In this document: positions 15,744 to 24,518 of the stretch, piece by piece
How the letters are laid out: the number at the start of each line of letters is the position of its first letter
Numbering within the stretch: position 1 is the stretch's first letter
Assembly: GCA_963843835.1 (NCBI GenBank)
Contig: CAWJMD010000001.1
Location: forward strand, 620,001-684,000
Source of the DNA: CAWJMD01 sp963843835
GTDB taxonomy: Bacteria > Actinomycetota > Actinomycetes > Actinomycetales > CAWJMD01
DNA length: 64,000 nucleotides
Direction of reading: 5' to 3'
Program-made: the position numbers and the translations under genes
The notes under the pieces: model-generated
The model's input: only the letters and a program-made list of their open reading frames with translations
What the model was told of the DNA's origin: nothing
Databases searched by the model: none

Positions 15744-17797
15744 GCTGCCAGCTCCTCCGGCAGGGGTCGGTGGTGGACGACGGCGAGACCCGTGACAGCA
15801 CGGGTCAGCACGACGTAGAGGCGGCGCAGGCCGGTCCGGCGGTCGTGCTCGGCGTCGACCAGGTCTGCCGGTTCGACGAGCACGACACGGTCGAACTCGA
15901 GCCCCTTGGCCAGGGCGGCCGCGACGACGTGCACCCGGTGCGCCGCGTCCTCGTGCTCCCGGCCGAGCACCAGAGGGTCGAGTCCTGCCGCGGACAGGGC
16001 GTGGGCCGCCAGCTCCACGGCGGCGTCCGCCACGATCACGCCGACCGAGCCCGGCTCGGCGAGGGCGGCGCGGACCTCGTCCAGGACGCTGGGCCACAGT
16101 GCGGCCGGCTCCGGCACGGCCAGCAGGGCCGCCCGCCCGGGGTCGGTACGCACCGAGACCGGGGGGCCCAGGCCGGGTGCGATCGTGGGCAGCAGTCGCG
16201 CGGCCAGGTCGATGACGGCGGAAGGGACGCGGAAACCGCGCTCGAGCACCTCGAGGTGGGCACCCGGCTGACCCAGGTGCGCCAGGGCCTCCTCCCACGA
16301 CCGGGCGGCCCAGGCGGTCGTCCCCTGGGCCAGGTCGCCGAGCACCGTCACGGACCCGGTGGACGCGCGGCGCCCGACGGCGCGCAGCTGCATCGCGGAC
16401 AGGTCCTGCGCCTCGTCCAGCACGACGTGGCCGAGGCTGGTGGTGCGGTCGAGCAGGTCGGCGACCTCGTCCGCCAGCACGCTGTCGGCGACCGACCACG
16501 GCGCCGACCTCGCGCTGCGCGGCGGCTTGCTCCACAGCAGCGCCTGCTGCTCGTCGTCGGTGAGGATGCCGTCCGCGCAGGCCCCGAGGAACTCCGGCTC
16601 GCCGAACAGACGCGACAGGACCCGCGCCGGGTCGAGAGCGGGCCAGGCCGTCCTCACCCAGGCACGTACCGGAGCGCTACGGGCGACCGCGTCCTGGATG
16701 CGGTCGTCCGGCGACTCTCCCGCCCGCTCCATCTGCACCAGAATGGCGTGCGCGAGACGTTGCGGCAGAAGGGATCTCGCTGCCGAGTAGCGAACGCCTC
16801 GCCCGGCCAGCTCGGCGACGATGTCGGCGAGGTCGTAGTTCGGCACGCGCCAGCGCCGCACTCCCCGGGGGAGCACCAGCGGCTCACCGGCCCGGACGGC
16901 TCCGATGTCGACGTGCCCCCAGACCGCGCGCCGCAGCACCTCGGCCATCCTCGAGTCCCCCTTGAGGCCCGCGACGGGGACGGCCTCGTCCCGTCGGCGA
17001 ACCGGCAGCGACGCCCCCACGAGTGCCTCGACCGTCGTGTGCTGCACCGCGACCTCCCCGAGCGAGGGCAGCACGGCCCCGACGTGCTCGAGGAACGCCT
17101 CGTTCGGCCCCACCACCAGGACGCCGGTCCGGGAGAGCCGGTCGCCGAAGGCGTACAGCAGCCAGGCCGCCCGGTGCAGCCCGACGGCCGTCTTGCCGGT
17201 ACCCGGGGCGCCCTGGACGCAGATGGACGTGGTGACGTCCGCGCGCACGATCTCGTCCTGCTCGGGCTGGATCGTGGCGACGATGTCGCGCATCGGGCCG
17301 ACACGCGGCCGCTCGATCTCCCGCGCGAGGATCTCGCTGTGCACGTGGCCGTCGTCGGGTGCGGCGTCTGTCCCCGACACCTGCTCGTCCTCGTACCCGG
17401 TGAGCTGACCGCCCTCGACGCCGAACCTGCGTCGGCTGGTCACGCCCTCCGGCTGGGCCGGGCTGGCGCGGTAGAAGGCGCGGGAGACCGGCGCCCGCCA
17501 GTCGATCACCACGGGATCGCCTGAGTCGTCGGCGATGTGGCGGCGCCCGATGTACCAGCGTCGACCGTCGTCGTGGTCGGTGCGGCCGAAGAACAGGGTG
17601 CTGGACGGGTCGTCGGTCAGTGCCCTGATGCGTGCCGCGAGGGTGGCGCCGAGCACCTGGTCGGAGACCCAGTCGCCGCCCTGCACCTCGAGGGCCGCCG
17701 TCCGACGGCGCATCCGGTCGAGCTCGCTGCGAGCCCGGGCCAGGTAGGCCTGCTCGTCCGCCAGTTCGGTGGCTGTGCCGGAGTCGACGGCGGGCAC
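15740..17797 (-). CDS. helD: HelD-like UvrD/Rep superfamily ATPase
   Basis: 685 aa. Start GTG 17797 is preceded by GAGGTGATCC, an excellent match to the 16S tail. N-terminal coiled-coil (EQAYLARARSELDRM), then SF1 motifs: Walker A GAPGTGKTAVGLHRA (about 199), LFGEPE insert region, DEAQDLSAMQLRA Walker B, and a C-terminal AKGLEFDRVVLVEP with RRLYVVLTRA. HelD proteins bind RNA polymerase and clear stalled complexes; in actinobacteria they lack the N-terminal DNA-clamp length of classical UvrD. Assignment to HelD rather than another SF1 ATPase is from overall pattern and size. Coupled to the HD hydrolase downstream. Confidence 0.82.
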   Translation of the reverse strand: MPAVDSGTATELADEQAYLARARSELDRMRRRTAALEVQGGDWVSDQVLGATLAARIRALTDDPSSTLFFGRTDHDDGRRWYIGRRHIADDSGDPVVIDWRAPVSRAFYRASPAQPEGVTSRRRFGVEGGQLTGYEDEQVSGTDAAPDDGHVHSEILAREIERPRVGPMRDIVATIQPEQDEIVRADVTTSICVQGAPGTGKTAVGLHRAAWLLYAFGDRLSRTGVLVVGPNEAFLEHVGAVLPSLGEVAVQHTTVEALVGASLPVRRRDEAVPVAGLKGDSRMAEVLRRAVWGHVDIGAVRAGEPLVLPRGVRRWRVPNYDLADIVAELAGRGVRYSAARSLLPQRLAHAILVQMERAGESPDDRIQDAVARSAPVRAWVRTAWPALDPARVLSRLFGEPEFLGACADGILTDDEQQALLWSKPPRSARSAPWSVADSVLADEVADLLDRTTSLGHVVLDEAQDLSAMQLRAVGRRASTGSVTVLGDLAQGTTAWAARSWEEALAHLGQPGAHLEVLERGFRVPSAVIDLAARLLPTIAPGLGPPVSVRTDPGRAALLAVPEPAALWPSVLDEVRAALAEPGSVGVIVADAAVELAAHALSAAGLDPLVLGREHEDAAHRVHVVAAALAKGLEFDRVVLVEPADLVDAEHDRRTGLRRLYVVLTRAVTGLAVVHHRPLPEELAA

Positions 17798-17884
17798 GAC
17801 GGATCACCTCGTCACACGTTGGGGGACGGGTCAGCCTAGCCCCGTGACGGGCGACCTGCTGGCGACGTGCAGTCGACGCGCTGC

Positions 17885-17912
17885 GACCCCGGCACCGCGC
17901 GGTGCCGGGGTC
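17885..17912 (-). terminator. 28-bp perfect palindrome downstream of the htrA-like gene
   Basis: The 14-base arm GACCCCGGCACCGC is followed directly by its reverse complement, giving a fully symmetric 28-bp sequence 13 bases after the htrA-like stop. It would act as a terminator hairpin, in either direction, before the helD promoter region. Confidence 0.7.
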
Positions 17913-17925
17913 GCCGCGGCCCGGG

Positions 17926-19194
17926 TCAGTTCTCGGAACGGGTCCCGAGGGTGACCGAAACCTCGCTGCTCTGACCGCCTCGGATGACGCCGAGCTTCAC
18001 GTCGTCACCTGGTGCGCGCTCGCGGATCTGGGCGGTGAGCGACTCGGCGCCACTCACGTTCTCGCCGTTCACGCTGACCACGACGTCGTCGGCCCTCAGA
18101 CCGGCCTTCGCCGCCGGTGTCCCGGCGGTGACGGAGGCCACGACCGCACCCTCGCGGGTGGTGCCGTCAGCCGTGCCGGCCCCGTCGGTCAGTGAGACGC
18201 CCAGCCAGGCGTGCGTCGCCGTCCCGGTGGAGATCAGCTCCTGCGCGATGCGGTGCGCCTCGTTGACGGGGATGGCGAAGCCCACGCCGATGCTGCCCGG
18301 CTGGCCCGAACCCTGGCCCGACGCGGTGCTGGCGATGGACGACGGGATGCCGACGAGCTGACCCGCGGCATCGACGAGCGCGCCTCCCGAGTTGCCGGGG
18401 TTGACCGCCGCGTCCGTCTGGATCGCGTTCGTCACCACCGGTTCGGCCGCCGCCCGGCCCTGCTGGAAGGGGTTGGTCGACTCGCCGGCCGTCGTCACCG
18501 GACGGTCGGTGGCCGAGACGATCCCGGTGGTCACGGTGTCCGGCAGCCCGAGCGGGTTGCCCACCGCCATCACCGGCTGGCCGACCGTCACGTCGTCGGA
18601 GTTGCCCAGAGTCACCGGCACGAGGTCCGACGGGGGCGTGGCGATCTGCAGGACGGCGAGGTCGGTCGCGGGGTCCAGGCCCACGACGGTGACGTCCTGG
18701 AACACGCGACCGTCGGCCAGGGTGACCTGGATCGAGGCCTGGTTGCCTGCGCCGGTCGCCACGTGGTTGTTCGTGAGGATGTGGCCCTTGTCGTCGAGGA
18801 TGACGCCGGACCCCTCACCCCCGCCGTTGGAGCTCTGGACCTGGATGCTCACCACGGAGGGCGACACGGCCTTGGCGACGGAGGTCCAGTCGACGGCGTC
18901 GGTGCCCTGGACGTCGAGCGGGACCCGCGGGGCGGCCGCGGAGCCCTGGCTCGCGGACGTCGTCGTGGTCGCCGGGTCGTCCAGCGCCATCACCGCGCCG
19001 ATGCTCAGGCCGCTCGCCAGCACCGCGGAGCCCACGCTCGCGAGCACGAGAGCGCCCCAGCCGGGGCGACGCTGGGGGCGCGGCTCCGTGGGTGGCGGCG
19101 TCGGGGGGCCCTGCGGCGGCGGGAAGCCGGCCGCCGGCCACGGGGTGGGCGGGGGGAGTGGACGGGACGTCTCGGGCGTGTGCAGCTGGGTCAT
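17926..19194 (-). CDS. HtrA/DegP-like membrane-anchored serine protease with PDZ domain
   Basis: 422 aa from ATG 19194. A proline-rich cytoplasmic N-terminus is followed by one membrane helix (WGALVLASVGSAVLASGLSI), then the trypsin-like domain with the triad in TNNHVATGAG (His, about 140), DPATDLAVLQI (Asp, about 177) and NPGNSGGALV (Ser, about 267). A single PDZ domain ends the protein (GVSLTDGAG, then AGLRADDVVVSVNG). HtrA proteins degrade or refold damaged envelope proteins. A two-component system lies immediately upstream and both promoters share an 11-bp-spaced CTGGG repeat, which resembles the mycobacterial mprAB-pepD arrangement. Confidence 0.93.
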   Translation of the reverse strand: MTQLHTPETSRPLPPPTPWPAAGFPPPQGPPTPPPTEPRPQRRPGWGALVLASVGSAVLASGLSIGAVMALDDPATTTTSASQGSAAAPRVPLDVQGTDAVDWTSVAKAVSPSVVSIQVQSSNGGGEGSGVILDDKGHILTNNHVATGAGNQASIQVTLADGRVFQDVTVVGLDPATDLAVLQIATPPSDLVPVTLGNSDDVTVGQPVMAVGNPLGLPDTVTTGIVSATDRPVTTAGESTNPFQQGRAAAEPVVTNAIQTDAAVNPGNSGGALVDAAGQLVGIPSSIASTASGQGSGQPGSIGVGFAIPVNEAHRIAQELISTGTATHAWLGVSLTDGAGTADGTTREGAVVASVTAGTPAAKAGLRADDVVVSVNGENVSGAESLTAQIRERAPGDDVKLGVIRGGQSSEVSVTLGTRSEN

Positions 19195-19274
19195 CGGTGT
19201 CTCACCTCGACGGGGGGGCGGTGCGGGTACCCCCCAAGTAGACGGGCTCGACCTGCGACGACCCCGAGTGCTCC

Positions 19275-19290
19275 CTGGGAGTCCCCTGGG
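19275..19290 (-). promoter_or_regulatory. Two CCCAG direct repeats, 11 bp apart, upstream of htrA
   Basis: On the + strand CTGGG occurs at 19275-19279 and 19286-19290 (CCCAG on the coding strand), 81-96 bases before the htrA-like ATG. The spacing equals one helical turn and matches the triple repeat upstream of the response regulator, so it is a candidate binding site for that regulator. Confidence 0.6.
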
Positions 19291-19324
19291 TGTCGTGGTC
19301 GGTTGGTCGCCGGCCGGAGCCGCT

Positions 19325-20848
19325 CTACGCGAGCACCCCGCCGTGCTGACGCGGCGACGGCTGGGAGTCCTGCAACCGGGCCGGGAGAGAGACCTCGAAG
19401 GTCGCTCCGCCGCCGCGCGTGGGCAGGACGCGCGCCGCGCCGCCGTGCGCCTGGACGATGGCGGCGACGATGGCGAGCCCCAACCCGGAGCCGCCGCCGG
19501 TGCTCCGGGTACGGGACGGGTCCGCCCTGAAGAAGCGCTCGAAGATCTGCTGCGCCTGCTCAGGGGGAACGCCGGGGCCGTGGTCGACGACGCGGAGGAC
19601 GGCCTCATGTCCGCGGCTGCCGACCTCGATCGAGATCGGCGAGCCCCGCGGCGTGTGGCGGATGGCGTTCGCGATCAGGTTCGTGGCCACCTGCCTCAGC
19701 GTCGGCTCGTCCCCGGTCGTGGGGGTCGGGCGCGCCTCACCCGCACCGTCGATGCCGGTCAGGGAGACCTTGCGGTCGGGGGCCAGCGCCCGGGCGTCGT
19801 GCGCGGCGTCCGCGGCCAGCACCAGCAGGTCGACCGGGCGGTGCTGCAGCGGCCGCTGAGCGTCCATCCGCGCGAGCACGAGCAGGTCCTCGACGAGGCC
19901 TCCCATCCGGGTCGCCTCGTCCTCGATGCGGCGGAAGGCGTTCGCCACGTCGTCCGGGGTGGGGACCGCACCCATCCGGTAGAGCTCGGCGAAGCCACGG
20001 ACGGCCGCCAGCGGTGTGCGGAGCTCGTGGCTTGCGTCGCCCACGAAGCGACGCATCTTGGCCTCGGACGCCTCACGCGCGGCCAGGGTGGTCTCGATCT
20101 CGTCGAGCATGCCGTTGACGGCTCCGCCGAGCCGGCCCACCTCGGTGCCCGGCCAGTCGTCGGTGACGCGTCGCGTCGTGTCGCCGGCGGCGAAGGCAGC
20201 CGTCACGTCCTCCACGTCGAGCAGCGGCCGGAAGGCGCGGCGTACCGCCAGCCACCCCAGCAGGACGCAGGCCGCCGTCACGAGGAGCCCGAGCGCGATC
20301 AACCGCAGGCCGAGCTGCGACACCGCATCCGTCACGTCGTCCAGGGGCAGGGCGACGGTGACCGTGACCGGCTCCCCGGTGGACTGCAGCCGACCGGGCA
20401 CCGTGAGCGCGCGCCACGTGACGGAGCCGTCGGAGGACGCCACGTCGTAGGGGGTGCCCTCGCGCCTCTCGGCCTCCGCGTGGGTGATCGTGCCCAGGGC
20501 CGGAGGCGAGCCGTCCCCCCTGCCGGGGCCGTCGACGCGCAGCACCGTGCCGTCCGCGTCCACGAGCTCGACGTAGAACTGGCTCGGCCCGTCGGAGCCG
20601 CTGAAGGGGCTGCGCGGGGCGAGGATGTTCTGCAGCCCCCGCGGGTCGGCCAGGGCCTCCCTGAGCTGCCGGTCCTTCTGGTCGACGAGCACCGGCTTGA
20701 GCACCGTCAGGGTGAGCACGCCCGTGGCGAAGAGGGCGATCACGAGCAGGGCCGTGAGGACCGTCAGCAGACGCGCGCGCAGGGAGAGCCGTTGCCACCA
20801 GCGCCTCGCGGGCCTGGGCTGGGGCATTGGCGTCGTCGTCGAGCTCAC
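19325..20848 (-). CDS. Sensor histidine kinase of an OmpR-type two-component system
   Basis: 507 aa. GTG 20848 overlaps the response-regulator stop by GTGA. Two membrane helices (LLTVLTALLVIALFATGVLTL split at about residues 25-45, and LRLIALGLLVTAACVLLGWLA near 170-190) bracket an extracytoplasmic sensor, followed by HAMP (RAFRPLLDVEDVTAAF), the phospho-acceptor box DASHELRTPLAAVRGF (His about 272), and an HATPase domain with NLIANAIRHTPRGSPI, DHGPGVPPEQ and GGGSGLGLAI. It should phosphorylate the regulator encoded just upstream. The following htrA-like gene is separated by 130 bp and has its own operator-like repeats. Confidence 0.93.
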   Translation of the reverse strand: MSSTTTPMPQPRPARRWWQRLSLRARLLTVLTALLVIALFATGVLTLTVLKPVLVDQKDRQLREALADPRGLQNILAPRSPFSGSDGPSQFYVELVDADGTVLRVDGPGRGDGSPPALGTITHAEAERREGTPYDVASSDGSVTWRALTVPGRLQSTGEPVTVTVALPLDDVTDAVSQLGLRLIALGLLVTAACVLLGWLAVRRAFRPLLDVEDVTAAFAAGDTTRRVTDDWPGTEVGRLGGAVNGMLDEIETTLAAREASEAKMRRFVGDASHELRTPLAAVRGFAELYRMGAVPTPDDVANAFRRIEDEATRMGGLVEDLLVLARMDAQRPLQHRPVDLLVLAADAAHDARALAPDRKVSLTGIDGAGEARPTPTTGDEPTLRQVATNLIANAIRHTPRGSPISIEVGSRGHEAVLRVVDHGPGVPPEQAQQIFERFFRADPSRTRSTGGGSGLGLAIVAAIVQAHGGAARVLPTRGGGATFEVSLPARLQDSQPSPRQHGGVLA

Positions 20849-21576
20849 ACGCCCTCCGGGGGGAGCCGCAGCACGTAGCCGACCCCGCGGCGCGTGTGGA
20901 TCAGGGGCACCCGGGCGGGCGATCCCTCCGGTGCCGTGTCGATCTTGCGGCGCAGGTAGGAGATGTAGGACTCGACGATGCCCGCCTCGCCGCTGAAGTC
21001 GTAGTTCCACACGTGGTCGAGGATCTGCGCCTTCGACAGGACGCGGTTCGGGTTGAGCATCAGGTACCGCAGCAGCTTGAACTCGGTCGGCGAGAGGTCG
21101 ATGTCGTGACCGGCGCGGCGCACCTCGTGCGAGTCCTCGTCGAGCTCGAGGTCGTGGAAGACCAGGCGTCCCTCGGCCGCGTCGGCGCCCGCCCCGGTGC
21201 GACGCAGGATCGCGCGGATCCGCGCGACGACCTCCTCGAGGCTGAAGGGCTTGGTGACGTAGTCGTCCCCTCCAACCGTCAGGCCGGCGACCCGGTCGGC
21301 CACGTCGTCCTTCGCGGTGAGGAAGAGGACCGGGGTGTCCCTCCCACGGTCGCGCAGCCGACGCGTCACGCCGAAGCCGTCGAGCCCGGGCATCATCACG
21401 TCGAGCACCAGCAGGTCCGGGCGGACCTTCTCGGCGACCAGGAGCGCCTCGTCGCCGTCCGACGCGGTGTGCACCTCGAAGCCGGCGAAGCGCAGGGACG
21501 TCGACAACAGCTCGCGGATGGTCGGCTCGTCGTCGACGACGAGCAGGCGGGCCTCGGGGGAGCTGGTGCGGTTCAC
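20845..21576 (-). CDS. OmpR/PhoB-family response regulator
   Basis: 243 aa. Receiver domain with acidic pair D15-D16, phospho-acceptor D59 (LLVLDVMMPG), T87-region FLTAKD and the K109-region TKPFS; C-terminal winged helix DIDLSPTEFKLLRYLMLNPN, then SKAQILDHVWNYDF and RRGVGYVLRLP. The start ATG/GTG at 21576 is 24 bases from three CTGGG repeats spaced 11 bp apart, consistent with autoregulation. The family partner is the kinase overlapping its 3' end. Sequence style is close to TcrX/PrrA/MprA-type regulators; I cannot choose between them. Confidence 0.94.
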   Translation of the reverse strand: MNRTSSPEARLLVVDDEPTIRELLSTSLRFAGFEVHTASDGDEALLVAEKVRPDLLVLDVMMPGLDGFGVTRRLRDRGRDTPVLFLTAKDDVADRVAGLTVGGDDYVTKPFSLEEVVARIRAILRRTGAGADAAEGRLVFHDLELDEDSHEVRRAGHDIDLSPTEFKLLRYLMLNPNRVLSKAQILDHVWNYDFSGEAGIVESYISYLRRKIDTAPEGSPARVPLIHTRRGVGYVLRLPPEGV

Positions 21577-21599
21577 GTGGCCAAGGGTGCGCGTCGTTC

Positions 21600-21626
21600 C
21601 TGGGAGACGGCTGGGAGACCGCTGGG
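21600..21626 (-). promoter_or_regulatory. Three CCCAG direct repeats at exact 11-bp spacing upstream of the response regulator
   Basis: On the + strand CTGGG lies at 21600-21604, 21611-21615 and 21622-21626, 24 to 50 bases before the regulator start. Same-face direct repeats are the classic binding pattern of OmpR-family dimers. The same motif with the same spacing precedes the htrA-like gene. Confidence 0.65.
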
Positions 21627-21646
21627 CATCTTCCTCGGGGCTGTCG

Positions 21647-24073
21647 TCACGCGTGCTGCGTCAGCCACTGGCCGACGACGTCCGGCGGCATCGGGCGCCC
21701 GAGGAGATAGCCCTGGCCGTAGTCGCAGCCCGCCTGCTCCAGCGTCCGCAGCGACAGGGGGTCCTCGATGCCCTCGGCGACCACGGAGAGGCCGACCACG
21801 TGGGCGAGGTCGATGATCGACCGCACGATCGCGGCCGAGCCCGCGTCGTCGCCCATGCCGATGACGAAGGACTTGTCGATCTTCACCTCGTCCACCGGCA
21901 GGTGTCGCAGGTACGACAGGGAGGAGTAGCCGGTGCCGAAGTCGTCGACGGAGACGCGGATGCCCAGGTCACGCAGCTGCTGCAGCGGCCTCAGGGAGGC
22001 GACGTGGTCGCCCATGATCCCGGTCTCGGTCATCTCCAGGGTGAGCTGCTCGGGACTGACACCGGCCTCCTGGACGAGCTCGAGGACCTGCTGGGGCAGA
22101 CCGGGCTCGAGCAGCAACCGGATCGGCAGGTTCACGGACATCGAGATCGGGCGCTCGGGAGTGCTCCAGGCCGCGCACTGCGCCAGGGACTTGCGCAGCA
22201 CGTGCGTGGTGAGAACGCCTGCCTGGCCGGTCTTCTCGGCCATCGGCACGAAGACCACCGGGGAGATCGACCCGCGCTGCGGATGGTTCCACCGGGCGAG
22301 CGCCTCGAACCCCACGACGGACTTGTCGGAGACCCGTACCTGCGGCTGGTAGTGCACGTCGAGCTCGCCGGCGTCGAGCGCCCGTCGCAGCTCGCCGACG
22401 AGGGCGAGCCGGTCGACGCTGTTCGTGTCGATGTCGCTGCCGTACCAGGCGATGCCGGTGTCGGTCTTCTTGGCGTGGTACATCGCGACGTCGACGTGAC
22501 GCATCAGCGTGGCCGAGTCCTTGCCGTCCGCGCTCATCGCGGCCAGGCCGACCGACGCGCTGACGTCGACGAACGTGCCGGCCAGGTCGAACGGCGTGAC
22601 GAGCGCCTCGCGGAGCCCCTGGGCGATCCGGAAGGCCTCGCTGCGTCCCGACACGTGGGGGATGAGCACGCCGAACTCGTCGCCGCCGAGGCGGGCGAGG
22701 ACCGCGTCGGCAGGGATCGACTCGGTGAGGCGCTGGGCCACCAGGACCAGGAGCATGTCGCCGACCGGGTGCCCGAGGCTGTCGTTGACCTCCTTGAAGC
22801 GGTCCAGGTCGAGCAGGACGAGGGCCGCGTCGCACTCCCCTTCCGGCGCCTGCCCGCCGCTGAGGCGACGGGACATCTGCTCGGCGAAGGTGAGCCTGTT
22901 CGGCAGCCCGGTCAGGTAGTCGTGGTGTGCGTGGTGGCGCAGGCGCTGCATGAGCTCGTTGTTCTTCCACACCGCCTCGGTGTGGGTGGCGAGCATCTGG
23001 AGCAGGTCGAGATCCGAGTGCGCGAAGGTCGCGACGGACGCCTGTCGGTCGGCCACGACGAGCAGGCCGACCGGGACGTCGTCCACCTCGACGGGCAGGG
23101 CCATCGCGTCCCGGAAGCCGTGGCGTGACAGCCACCGACGGACGGCCGGCTCCTCGCTGTCCTTGCGCGCGACCAGCGGGTACGCCGGGCCCCGGGCGTG
23201 CATCTGCGCGAGCCGCGGGTCACCTGCCGACCAGAACTCGGCCTGCTCCGCCTTGACGACGTCACGTGCCTGGGAGATCAGCGCGTCCACGAGCTCGGCC
23301 TGCGAACCTGCCGTGCTCATCGTGCGCACGGACCCCAGCACCATCCCGAGGTCCGCGTGCTGCCTCAGCAGCCGGGCGTACGCCCGGAAGCTCATCAGGA
23401 CGGCGATCGAGATGATGGCCAGCAGCCCGAGCCCCGCCTGCGACTCCTGCAGGGTGTGCAGGCACAGCACCCCGAGAGACGCGCTGATCAGTCCCGAGAG
23501 CAGGACCGAGCTGGCCATCGTCTGCACGTCCGCGGTGGCAGGACGTCCCTGCAGCAGCGAGATCGCCGCCACGACGGCAGCCACCCCGAAGACGTCGACC
23601 GCGACGATGATGGCGAGCGCGGCCACCCAGTCGGAGACCCCGATGCTGGCGCTGGTGTCGAGGAGGCCGCGCAGCAGGCACGCCAGGCCCACCTCGGCCG
23701 TGAACAGCGCGAGGTTGAAGGCGGCCTTGTTCGGCGGCGACCGGCGTGCCAGTGCCACCCCTGCGGCGCTCACGAGGCGCGCGAGCAGGAGCCACTCCAA
23801 GGGGAGCGTGAAGACGCCGATCACCAGGGGGAGATCGCTCAGCGAGACCGAGAGCGCCTGCCGCCGGACCTCGACGTGGAACTTGGCGTACTCCGTGACG
23901 GCGAAGAGGGCCGTCACGGTCGAGAACATGACGATCAGGCTCAGGTTGGGCGGGGCCCCCACCGGGCGCGCGTACGCGAGGGACGCGAGACCGGCCGCTC
24001 CCAGGGCGCACGACAGCAGGCCCAGGCGCGTCGCTGCTCGCCGTGGGCCGGCCGGCACAGCGACGGTCGCCAC
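21647..24073 (-). CDS. Membrane GAF-GGDEF-EAL c-di-GMP turnover protein
   Basis: 808 aa from GTG 24073, selected because GACACT lies 6 nt upstream (leaderless spacing). An N-terminal block of about eight membrane helices (to about residue 240) is followed by a GAF-like domain (QARDVVKAEQAEFW, then ALPVEVDDVPVGLLVVADRQ), a GGDEF domain with intact signature LARLGGDEFGVL (about 461), and an EAL domain with GFEALARWNHPQRG (about 588), ETGIMGD, DDFGTGYSSLSYL and EGIEDPLSL. Both catalytic signatures are intact, so it could make and break c-di-GMP. Together with the gene at 13621 it gives the window two c-di-GMP enzymes. Confidence 0.92.
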   Translation of the reverse strand: MATVAVPAGPRRAATRLGLLSCALGAAGLASLAYARPVGAPPNLSLIVMFSTVTALFAVTEYAKFHVEVRRQALSVSLSDLPLVIGVFTLPLEWLLLARLVSAAGVALARRSPPNKAAFNLALFTAEVGLACLLRGLLDTSASIGVSDWVAALAIIVAVDVFGVAAVVAAISLLQGRPATADVQTMASSVLLSGLISASLGVLCLHTLQESQAGLGLLAIISIAVLMSFRAYARLLRQHADLGMVLGSVRTMSTAGSQAELVDALISQARDVVKAEQAEFWSAGDPRLAQMHARGPAYPLVARKDSEEPAVRRWLSRHGFRDAMALPVEVDDVPVGLLVVADRQASVATFAHSDLDLLQMLATHTEAVWKNNELMQRLRHHAHHDYLTGLPNRLTFAEQMSRRLSGGQAPEGECDAALVLLDLDRFKEVNDSLGHPVGDMLLVLVAQRLTESIPADAVLARLGGDEFGVLIPHVSGRSEAFRIAQGLREALVTPFDLAGTFVDVSASVGLAAMSADGKDSATLMRHVDVAMYHAKKTDTGIAWYGSDIDTNSVDRLALVGELRRALDAGELDVHYQPQVRVSDKSVVGFEALARWNHPQRGSISPVVFVPMAEKTGQAGVLTTHVLRKSLAQCAAWSTPERPISMSVNLPIRLLLEPGLPQQVLELVQEAGVSPEQLTLEMTETGIMGDHVASLRPLQQLRDLGIRVSVDDFGTGYSSLSYLRHLPVDEVKIDKSFVIGMGDDAGSAAIVRSIIDLAHVVGLSVVAEGIEDPLSLRTLEQAGCDYGQGYLLGRPMPPDVVGQWLTQHA

Positions 24074-24079
24074 CGCACC

Positions 24080-24085
24080 AGTGTC
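24080..24085 (-). promoter_or_regulatory. -10-like GACACT of the GGDEF-EAL gene
   Basis: Reading the - strand, GACACT is followed by GGTGCG (6 nt) and GTG at 24073. Confidence 0.45.
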
Positions 24086-24170
24086 ACGCACGATGCGTGA
24101 CGATGGGCCGGAGTTCGGAAACTTCCTGTACGCGCCGCCGCGCTCGTCGGACGGTCGGCGGACCCCCGGC

Positions 24171-24518
24171 TCAGCCCAGGGACGCGCCACCCAGCGAGGC
24201 GCCGCCCAGGGACGCGCCACCCAGCGAGGCGCCACCCAGCGAGGCGCCACCCAGCGAGGCGCCACCCAGCGAGGCGCCACCCAGCGAGGCGCCACCCAGC
24301 GAGGCGCCACCCAGCGAGGCGCCGGTCTTCCCCAGAGAAGCTCCCGCGACGACCGAGCCGAGCGACGCACCGCCCAGGGATGCGCCACCCAGGGATGCGC
24401 CACCCAGGGATGCGCCACCCAGCGACGCTCCGGTCTTGCCCAACGATGCACCGGCTGTGACCGAACCCAGCGACGCGCCACCCAGCGAGGCGCCCGACTT
24501 GCCCAGGGACGCACCGGC
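24171..24518. repeat. 15-bp in-frame tandem repeat array
   Basis: The coding DNA of the GASLG protein is a tandem array of 15-bp units such as GGCGCCACCCAGCGA (+ strand), many identical over several copies (24195-24320 especially). Such arrays change copy number by slippage or recombination in 5-residue steps without breaking the frame. Confidence 0.9.

Noticed and set aside
24171..24518. CRISPR-like array
   Set aside because: Units are contiguous 15-bp coding repeats without spacers and translate in frame into GASLG.
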